The translations under genes and the position numbers were made by a program. Of a stretch of 20,196 bases of DNA, positions 14,529-20,196 are shown in pieces. This DNA comes from a virus: positions 1-20,196 of IMG/VR virus record IMGVR_UViG_3300031344_000021. One strand, written 5' to 3'. Positions within the stretch are counted from its first letter, which is position 1, and each line of letters starts with the position of its first letter. Below the pieces are notes generated by a model. The model ran no database searches and was not told the origin of the DNA. It was given only the letters and a program-made list of their open reading frames with translations.

Positions 14529-15773
14529 ATGGCCGGCGAAGACTTCACCTTCCTGGACGGTCTAATCCAGGGTCCCGCAGGTCCGGCCGGACCAGCCGGT
14601 GCCGGCGTCAACATGCCCGACGATCCCGCCGACGATGGGAAGTTCGCTGCGGCTCTCTCCGGCGACCTCGTCTTCATCGACGCCGCTACCGCGACCGGCC
14701 GGCTCAATCAGTTCAGCTCGTCGCTGAAGGGCCTCGTGCCCTCGAGCGGCGGCGGCACGGTCTACTACCTCCGAGCGGACGGAGCGTGGGCGGAACCGCC
14801 GCAGTTCGACGTCGACATTCGGAACTTCGGAGCGACGAGCGGCAGCGATTCGACGACGGCCGTCGCTGCGGCAATCTCGTCTCTTGGGTCGCAGGGCGGA
14901 AAGGTTCTCGTACCTCGAGGGATCTTCGACGTCTCGGCGGAGCTGGGTCTCACCGGAAACATTGAACTCGTGGGGGGACGCGGCTCCGTGCTCCGAAAAG
15001 TCGGTACGAACTTCAACGTCCTACGTCTCACCAACTCGGGCAACAAGGTCAGCGGGATCGAGATCAACGGCAACAACCAGGCCCAAGGCTCGCTCATCCT
15101 CTGCACGGGTTCCGACAACGAGATCACGAGCTGTTACCTGCACGACAACGGTGTGATGTCGGATGGGGCGTACACGAACCAGAGCCACGGCGTCGCCTTC
15201 GACGGCCAGAGCACAACTTGCGTTCGCAATGTCGTCGAGAAGTGCCGGATCTTCGCTTGCCACGACATCGGGATCAGCCAGCACACCGCGCCCGACAACC
15301 GTATCGCCAACAACGAGATCATCGGATCCGGCCTCGAGGGCGTGACGATCGACGTGGCCTCGCATCGAGCCCGTGTTGTGAACAACCTCATCAGCGGATG
15401 TTGCATAAACGGCGGCGTAGGTGGCGTCGGGATCGACGATAGCGACCTGTGGCTCGTCGCCTTCAACATCATCCAGGCCACGCAGAGCAGCCTCTCGGGT
15501 ATCAAGACGCAGAACAACGTAGGCCCGAGCAACTACGGGCTCATCTACGGCAACGTACTTTTGGACAACGGCGGGTGGGGCATATGGTTCTTCGCCGGAA
15601 CTAGCGGGAACGCCTCGAACCACGCCGTGACGGGCAACGTCATCCGAGGCAACACCTCGGGCTCCTTCAAGCTCGACGCGGGCTGCAACAACAACCTCGT
15701 CACCGGCAACTCGATCAACGCCGTGGCGATCAGCAATTCAGGCACCGGCAACACTCTTACGGCCAACGCATAA
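14529..15773 (+). CDS. Tailspike with collagen-like stalk and pectate-lyase-type beta-helix
   Basis: 414 residues. The N-terminus carries GPAGPAGPAGAG (15-26), a Gly-X-Y collagen-like linker. At about 92-150 the start of a pectate lyase-like (Pectate_lyase_3) domain is visible: DVDIRNFGATSGSDSTTAV, a helix and GGKVLVPRGIFDVSAELGLTGNIELVGG. From about 165 to 400 a right-handed beta-helix follows, with turns such as NKVSGIEINGNN, NEITSCYLHDNG, NRIANNEIIGSG, RVVNNLISGCC, NHAVTGNVIRGN and NLVTGNSINAV (PbH1-type). This is the architecture of tailspikes that bind and often cut surface polysaccharide. Catalytic residues cannot be assigned. ATG two bases after the previous stop. Confidence 0.75.
   Translation: MAGEDFTFLDGLIQGPAGPAGPAGAGVNMPDDPADDGKFAAALSGDLVFIDAATATGRLNQFSSSLKGLVPSSGGGTVYYLRADGAWAEPPQFDVDIRNFGATSGSDSTTAVAAAISSLGSQGGKVLVPRGIFDVSAELGLTGNIELVGGRGSVLRKVGTNFNVLRLTNSGNKVSGIEINGNNQAQGSLILCTGSDNEITSCYLHDNGVMSDGAYTNQSHGVAFDGQSTTCVRNVVEKCRIFACHDIGISQHTAPDNRIANNEIIGSGLEGVTIDVASHRARVVNNLISGCCINGGVGGVGIDDSDLWLVAFNIIQATQSSLSGIKTQNNVGPSNYGLIYGNVLLDNGGWGIWFFAGTSGNASNHAVTGNVIRGNTSGSFKLDAGCNNNLVTGNSINAVAISNSGTGNTLTANA
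14571..14606 (+). repeat. Collagen-like Gly-X-Y stretch in the tailspike
   Basis: Codes for residues 15-26 of the tailspike as four Gly-Pro-Ala type triplets (the last imperfect). A short trimerising linker of this kind is common in phage fibres. It marks the boundary between the baseplate-attaching end and the receptor-binding beta-helix. Confidence 0.75.
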
Positions 15774-15784
15774 GGACAGAAGAA

Positions 15785-16273
15785 ATGAGTGAAATGGGAT
15801 TTGCGGACGACCTCCGCGCTCAAGGCGTCTTCACGATCGAGGTCATCCGGGACGGAAAGAACGGACCCGAGGTGCTCCAGCGGCGTGTCGCGCCGAACCT
15901 CGTGGTGAACAGCGGCAAACGTCAGCTCTGGCGCCAAGCGACCGGGCTCAACTCGAACGACTTCGATCAGATGCGGATCGGCACCTCGTCGGGCGCAACC
16001 AACTCCGGTCAGACGAACGTGCTCTCGCCGCTCACCGGCACGATCAACACCGTGGATTCGAAGACGCTGCTTTCAGGTACGCGTACTTTCCAATGGGTGA
16101 TCTCGTACCCGAGCGGTGCAAGCAGCAAGAGCGCCGCTGGCATCAAAGAGGTCTGCCTGTTGAACCAGAACACCTCGCCGGGCGGATCAGCCATGAGCCG
16201 TTCGACGTTTACGAGCGTGACGAAGACTCGCGCGGACAAATTGAAAATTTCCTATGTTTGCAGGGTTACGTAA
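15785..16273 (+). CDS. Small tail-cluster protein of unknown function
   Basis: 162 residues. The N-terminus is MSEMGFADDLRAQGVFTIEVIRDGK, then a beta-rich body (NSGKRQLWRQATGL at 43-56, TLLSGTRTFQWVISYPSGAS near the middle) and a Ser/Thr-rich strand ending SYVCRVT. Similar short proteins sit in tail-fibre clusters of Caudoviricetes and may be virion-associated beta-sandwich pieces. No conserved catalytic motif is seen. An AGAAG element precedes the ATG. The last 40 bases are noticeably AT-rich compared with the neighbours. Confidence 0.5.
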   Translation: MSEMGFADDLRAQGVFTIEVIRDGKNGPEVLQRRVAPNLVVNSGKRQLWRQATGLNSNDFDQMRIGTSSGATNSGQTNVLSPLTGTINTVDSKTLLSGTRTFQWVISYPSGASSKSAAGIKEVCLLNQNTSPGGSAMSRSTFTSVTKTRADKLKISYVCRVT

Positions 16274-16292
16274 CGCGTCGCGCTGACTTCGC

Positions 16293-19157
16293 ATGGCATT
16301 TCGCAGCGTCGCAGTCACAACAGTCGACGGTAACGTAACGGTCAACGCTCCGGCGGGCCTGACCGTTGGCGATGTGCTGCTCCTCGCGTGCTCGAACGAT
16401 ACGGGCACGGGCTTCGGCACGACTCCGACCGGGCTGACGCTGCTCTCAGGGCCGACCACGTTTGGCATCGACGGCCAGACGATCGCGCTCTACGGGTGCA
16501 TTTGGGACGGCACGCAGTCGCTGTCCTTCAGCCCGGGGACGTCGGCCGACAACATCTATGTAGCCACGGCGTGGAGCGGGCGCGTCACGTCCTCGCTCGC
16601 GTCGTCGGTTGCCGTCACAACCACGACGCCGGCATCGACATCCACGTCGATCGCTCTCACGGGTGCGACGTCAGCAGCGGGCGATGATATCGCCGCGTTC
16701 AGCATGCCCGATCCGGCGAGCCACACCGGGCTCACGCAAACGCCGCCCGCTGGCTATACCGAGCCGTCCGGCGCAGACGTTAACGTTGGTTTCTCGGCCG
16801 TCGACTTCGCCTACAAGGAGAACGTCTCGTCGGGGTCGACGGGCACTCTCACGTTCACGGCCAGTGCGTCCGTCGAGTATTCGGGTTGGGTAGTCCGGCT
16901 CGCGATCGGCACCGGACCAAACATCACGAGCCAGCCGAGTTCGACGCAGGTTGCGGTGGGGTCGACGGCGACCTACTCGGTCACGGCGAGCGCGTCCGGC
17001 GGCGGGACCCTCTCGTACCAATGGCAACTGAACGGTACCAACGTCAGCACGGGCAGCGGCGGCACCACGTCGAGTTACACGACGGGGGCGCTCGGGCTCT
17101 CTGACAGCGGCGGATCCTACACGTGCATCGTCACCGAGACTGGCGGATCGAATGCCGGCTCGGCCACGACGACGGCCGCGATCGGGTACGTCGGAATCGT
17201 TAGAGTTGCGGTCAGCACGACGGTCTACACGGCGACGGGCACGCCAACGACGATCGCCCCCGGATGGCCGACGACTGCGGGGATTTCCAGCTCTGTCGGC
17301 AAGGTTCTCCTCATCATCGGCATGAAGCCCGCGACGTCGGGCGCTGGTACCGTCACAACGCCAAGCTCCCCGTGGTCGCTGCTCGGCAACATCCAAGGCG
17401 CTGGCGGTTATACGGCCGGCGGTGCGAGCGCTGCTGACACGGGCAACTGTGATCTCTACGTCTACTCGGCGGACGATCCAGGGACCACGAGCGGTAGCCT
17501 CTCGGTCACCGTCAACGTAGGAGCTACCAACGGCGTGGCGTGGGCTACGATGCTCCGCTACTCGGCACCGAGCGGATCGACGTTCTCCCTCGCGATGGCC
17601 ACCGGGTCAGACACGAGCGCGGGCAACGTCTCGATCACCTTCGGCTCGGATCCCGGGGTCACGGCAAATGACTACGTCGTCGGTGCGATGTGTATCCCGA
17701 CGGACGTCACGACGCCCAGCCAGTTCAGCGCTGAGGCATTTTCGCAGACGGGCGTGACGTTCGGCACGGTGTTCGAGATCGGTGAGCCCGACAGCTCGAA
17801 CAACAACGACATTGGCGGTTTCATCGTCGACGTACCCATCTCGAGCGGTACCTCGAGCGCTGCACCGACGATGACCGCCACGGCGGGCGGCACCACCACG
17901 AACGTCCGTGGCCCCGGCGTTTTCGTGCGGCTCCGAGCCACTACCGGCGGCTCGACGTTCACACCAACGATCTCGGGCGACACGGCGGCTGTCACGGACA
18001 GCGAGACGACGTCGCTCGAGTACCTGCGTACTCCCACCGGTGACACGGCGAGCGTCACGGACGGCGCCTCGGTCGAGGTCACCAAGGGCGCTAACGACAC
18101 CGCCGCGGTCTCGGACGCGACATCGACGGCTCTCGAGTACGGCCGCCTACCGAGCGACACAGCCGCTGTTAGCGACGGCGCAGCTCTCGCGCTCGAGTAC
18201 CTTCGTGTCCTCTCGGACACCGCAGCGGTAACGGACGCCCTCGCCGAAGAAGCTCAGTATCTTCGTTCGGCCTCCGACACCGCGAGCCTCACGGACTCGA
18301 TCACCGCGGGGCTGTCGCGTGAGACCGACGTCTCCGTCTCGGACAGCGCGTCCGTAACCGACTCGCTCGCCGAAGAGACTCAGTACCTTCGCTCGGGTTC
18401 CGACACGCTCGCCGCTTCGGACACGTCGACCACCTCGACGGAGTTCGGACGTGCGGCATCGGACACCGTTGCGGCCTCGGACGCCGTCGCGGTTGGCTTC
18501 GAGCTTGGACGTTCGGTCTCCGACTCCTCGACGCTCACGGACGCAGCGGCTACGGCCTCGGCCTACGAGCGGCTGCCGTCGGATTCCGTTGTCGTAGCCG
18601 AAACGCTCGCTACCGAGACGAGCTACGTCCGACCGGTCTCGGACACCGTCGCGTCGACGGACGCTGTAGACGCCCAGCTCGTCACGCCGTCGACGCTGAA
18701 CGTCTCCGTCTCGGACTCCCTGGCGGTCACGGATTCCGAGACGAGCGAGACCGCCTACGACCGTTCGGCTTCGGACGCAGCGAGCGTCACGGACCAGACC
18801 GCGGTCAGCAGCGAAGCTTCAAGAGTCTCGTCCGATTCGGTGGCGGTAGGCGACGCGATAAGCCGTGAGACCTCGGTCACGCGCAGCTCGTCGGACGCCG
18901 CGACGGCTAGCGACGTCCTTCTCACGTGGGCCGACTACGCACGCCTCGCAGGCGACGTGGCGGACGTTGTTGACGCCGTCGAGGCGTTCATCGTCGCGCC
19001 GTTCATCAACGTGAACGTCACTGACGTCGTTGCGACGACGGACGCCACGAGGGTCATGCAAGCCGTTCCCGACTTCGCGACAGACCCGCGGCGAACCGCC
19101 GTGACGAGCTTCGAGAGCCGGACCGCGACCACCAACTACGAGAACCGGACGTTCTGA
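16293..19157 (+). CDS. Large tail-associated adhesin: beta-sandwich, Ig-like and repeat domains
   Basis: 954 residues, no signal peptide. Four parts are visible. Residues 1-208 form a beta-rich domain (GDVLLLACSND, YVATAWSGRV, GWVVRLAIGTG). Residues about 210-297 form an Ig-like domain (PSSTQVAVGSTATYSV, Trp244 in YQWQLNG, DSGGSYTCIV with Cys278). Residues about 299-552 form a second domain whose blocks echo the first (KVLLIIGMKPATSG, WATMLRYSAP, GVFVRLRATTG). Residues 563-925 are about eighteen 19-24 residue repeats starting D[TS]xxV[TS]D. The end is FESRTATTNYENRTF. Ig-like domains on phage particles are known to hold cell-surface sugars or mucus. The protein is probably a fibre or surface decoration; the exact role is unknown. 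Confidence 0.65.
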   Translation: MAFRSVAVTTVDGNVTVNAPAGLTVGDVLLLACSNDTGTGFGTTPTGLTLLSGPTTFGIDGQTIALYGCIWDGTQSLSFSPGTSADNIYVATAWSGRVTSSLASSVAVTTTTPASTSTSIALTGATSAAGDDIAAFSMPDPASHTGLTQTPPAGYTEPSGADVNVGFSAVDFAYKENVSSGSTGTLTFTASASVEYSGWVVRLAIGTGPNITSQPSSTQVAVGSTATYSVTASASGGGTLSYQWQLNGTNVSTGSGGTTSSYTTGALGLSDSGGSYTCIVTETGGSNAGSATTTAAIGYVGIVRVAVSTTVYTATGTPTTIAPGWPTTAGISSSVGKVLLIIGMKPATSGAGTVTTPSSPWSLLGNIQGAGGYTAGGASAADTGNCDLYVYSADDPGTTSGSLSVTVNVGATNGVAWATMLRYSAPSGSTFSLAMATGSDTSAGNVSITFGSDPGVTANDYVVGAMCIPTDVTTPSQFSAEAFSQTGVTFGTVFEIGEPDSSNNNDIGGFIVDVPISSGTSSAAPTMTATAGGTTTNVRGPGVFVRLRATTGGSTFTPTISGDTAAVTDSETTSLEYLRTPTGDTASVTDGASVEVTKGANDTAAVSDATSTALEYGRLPSDTAAVSDGAALALEYLRVLSDTAAVTDALAEEAQYLRSASDTASLTDSITAGLSRETDVSVSDSASVTDSLAEETQYLRSGSDTLAASDTSTTSTEFGRAASDTVAASDAVAVGFELGRSVSDSSTLTDAAATASAYERLPSDSVVVAETLATETSYVRPVSDTVASTDAVDAQLVTPSTLNVSVSDSLAVTDSETSETAYDRSASDAASVTDQTAVSSEASRVSSDSVAVGDAISRETSVTRSSSDAATASDVLLTWADYARLAGDVADVVDAVEAFIVAPFINVNVTDVVATTDATRVMQAVPDFATDPRRTAVTSFESRTATTNYENRTF
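17979..19070 (+). repeat. About 18 tandem repeats of a 19-24 residue unit (SDTAxVTDxx...)
   Basis: In-frame tandem units in the adhesin (residues 563-925), each opening with Asp-Thr/Ser-x-x-Val-Thr/Ser-Asp and usually ending with (Q/E)Y(L/G)R-xxS. Clear copies include DTAAVTDALAEEAQYLRSAS, DSASVTDSLAEETQYLRSGS and DTAAVSDGAALALEYLRVLS. Units diverge towards the C-terminus (DVADVVDAVEAF, DVVATTDATRV). At DNA level TCGGACAC and related words recur, but spacing follows codons, so it is a protein repeat. Confidence 0.85.
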
Positions 19158-19466
19158 ATGAGCGATCTCACCGAAGTCCAAGCCCAGTTCCTCAAGGACC
19201 CGGCGGCGGTACTGCCGTACTACAGGGATTGGTCCGACTGGCTCGACGCGGGCGAGAGCATCGTGTCCTCGAGCTGGACGGTTACGCCTGCGAACGACGT
19301 CACGATTGTCCTCGAACAAATGATCGGCACCACGAAGACCGCGGTGTGGCTCTCAGGCGGCGTGGCTGGCGTGCCCTACACCGTGACGAACGAGGTCACG
19401 ACGGATAGCTCACCGATCGCGAAGGTCGACGAGCGGAGTTTCACTCTAGTCTGTAGATCCCGGTAG
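19158..19466 (+). CDS. Possible phage fibre-tail adaptor protein
   Basis: 102 residues. The pattern FLKDPAAVLPYYRDWSDWLDAGESIVSSSWTVTP, then VWLSGGVAGVPYTVTNEVTT and DERSFTLVCRSR is a recognisable small phage protein family (LkDP..vl.y..DWsdwL.. / ..vWLSGG..G..Ytvtn.i.. / ..DeRSftlrvr.R), often annotated as fibre-tail adaptor. It is an Ig-like beta-sandwich by strand pattern. ATG directly after the adhesin stop. Its last 21 bases overlap the 3' end of the convergent TIR gene. The functional name is uncertain, the family match fairly firm. Confidence 0.6.
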   Translation: MSDLTEVQAQFLKDPAAVLPYYRDWSDWLDAGESIVSSSWTVTPANDVTIVLEQMIGTTKTAVWLSGGVAGVPYTVTNEVTTDSSPIAKVDERSFTLVCRSR

Positions 19467-20196
19467 CCTGGTGGCGGCACCGCTACCCCTTCGCTCGTCC
19501 GCAAAGCCGACTTTACCTTGGCGAACGTCAAATAGGGGGTATCTGGTGGCCAATTCCCAAATCTCTTCACCAGTTACATCGTATTTGGTGTTCTTTCGAA
19601 CGCGCTCTGCCAGCTCTTCAAATGTGCGACTCCCCGAATGGATCAGGTCGACCTCAATTAGCTCAACGATCTCCTGTTCTCGGCGTTTTCGGCTCGTTTC
19701 ATGATCTCGAACGACTCTCCGCGCTCTGACCTCCGACCGCGTTCTCAGATAGTCATGTAGAGCCATATCCATATCGAGCGCTGAAATGGTTGGAGCGGCC
19801 GCGAGTTGGTCAAGGATCGCTCGCGTGTTCGTCAATAGTTCCTTAAGCACCTCGTTGTCCCCCCTCTGCGCCGCCCTCGGAGCTTGCAGAAGCGCTTCCG
19901 CCGCCTTCAGTTCAACCTCAAGCTCCGGCCAGCATTTCTCGAACAAGTCTTCAACGATCGCTCCTGAGCGCCCCAGGTCCGCCATGGCCGTATTAATGCT
20001 TCTTATTAGAGCGAGCGTGCCCTCCTTGCTACACGCTCGCCCTTGAAGCGGGTTCAACGGCAGCGTTGGAAAGTCAGCGGGCGTGATGTCGAGCATCCAA
20101 GGCGCCGTAGGCTTGTTCAGTCCGTCACGGATCACACCCGCCTCGTAGTTGAGCCACGGCTTCTCGACGTTCTCTCGCGTCACGCAGATCACGCAG
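19446..20196 (-). CDS. TIR-domain protein, 5' end outside window (partial)
   Basis: Transcribed leftwards and open at the right window edge; 248 residues are visible from a GTG at 20192 (internal, not a convincing start). Residues 2-70 fit the second half of a bacterial TIR domain: ICVTRENVEKPWLNYEAGVI, then PWMLDITPADFPTLPLNPLQ and an EGTLALIRSIN helix. Glu17, in the W-L-N-Y-E-A-G motif, is at the place of the catalytic glutamate of NAD-cleaving TIRs. Residues about 80-185 are helical. Residues about 187-235 (TFEELAERVRK, GEEIWELATRYPLFDVRQGKVGF) resemble a winged helix. Base composition is lower in GC (28 of 60 at 19561-19620, against 37 of 60 at 18241-18300). Such proteins act in anti-phage defence by NAD depletion or signalling. 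Confidence 0.72.
   Translation of the reverse strand, partial: CVICVTRENVEKPWLNYEAGVIRDGLNKPTAPWMLDITPADFPTLPLNPLQGRACSKEGTLALIRSINTAMADLGRSGAIVEDLFEKCWPELEVELKAAEALLQAPRAAQRGDNEVLKELLTNTRAILDQLAAAPTISALDMDMALHDYLRTRSEVRARRVVRDHETSRKRREQEIVELIEVDLIHSGSRTFEELAERVRKNTKYDVTGEEIWELATRYPLFDVRQGKVGFADERRGSGAATRLPGSTD
19462..19487. terminator. Hairpin at the convergent junction, weak terminator candidate
   Basis: GGTAGC (19462-19467) pairs with GCTACC (19482-19487). Inside, after a two-base CT bulge, GGTG pairs with CACC around a GCGG loop. It covers the stop of the last tail gene and sits between two converging genes, where a bidirectional terminator would be useful. No T tract follows on either strand, so function is doubtful. 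Confidence 0.3.

Noticed and set aside
17979-19070. CRISPR-like regular array
   Set aside because: Repeats are degenerate, codon-phased and inside one long open frame; there are no identical repeats with unique spacers.
1-20196. tRNA, rRNA, attachment site, insertion sequence or lysis cassette
   Set aside because: No cloverleaf, terminal inverted repeats, transposase, endolysin or holin pattern was found by reading. An attachment site cannot be judged without both prophage ends.

Overview
The window is the structural half of a contractile-tailed (myovirus-type), Mu-like phage or prophage from a GC-rich bacterium. From base 2 to 19466 every gene is on the + strand. They are packed with 1-14 base overlaps or gaps of a few bases, many with TTG or GTG starts, as in one late operon. 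The order matches the Mu-type plan: capsid protease, decoration protein, gpT-like major capsid protein, neck and tail-completion proteins, sheath, tube, tail assembly chaperone, tape measure, hub, spike, baseplate, receptor-binding proteins. Terminase, portal and minor head genes would lie to the left, outside the window. No lysis, integrase or regulatory gene is visible. The host cannot be fixed from sequence alone; the GC-rich codons and frequent TTG/GTG starts would suit a proteobacterium or myxobacterium.

Layout. 2-3138: head genes (ClpP-type protease with a scaffold-like tail, decoration protein, major capsid protein, DUF1320/gp36-like connector). 3135-6109: tail completion protein, a neck or terminator candidate, sheath, tube. 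6135-6601: tail assembly chaperone with an in-phase A_AAA_AAA slippery heptamer that would fuse it to a 49-codon -1 extension, the classic G/GT arrangement. 6616-6649: a strong intrinsic-terminator-like hairpin just before the tape measure gene, unusual inside a tail operon. 6665-8905: tape measure. 8907-13855: baseplate set (tail protein, reduced hub, a 73-residue gene hidden by a shadow frame, gpV-like spike, an Ala-rich protein, gp46-like protein, gpJ-like wedge, gpI-like protein). 13855-19466: host-contact set (jelly-roll-like fibre protein, collagen-linked beta-helix tailspike, small tail protein, a 954-residue Ig-containing protein with about eighteen 19-24 residue repeats, and a possible fibre-tail adaptor).

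The right end changes character. A convergent gene on the - strand (19446 to the window edge) encodes the C-terminal part of a TIR-domain protein, followed by a helical region and a winged-helix-like tail. It is visibly less GC-rich than the tail genes. It looks like an anti-phage or inter-phage defence cargo gene, or the first host gene past the phage, and is the least ordinary item here. Its N-terminus and any partner gene lie beyond the window.
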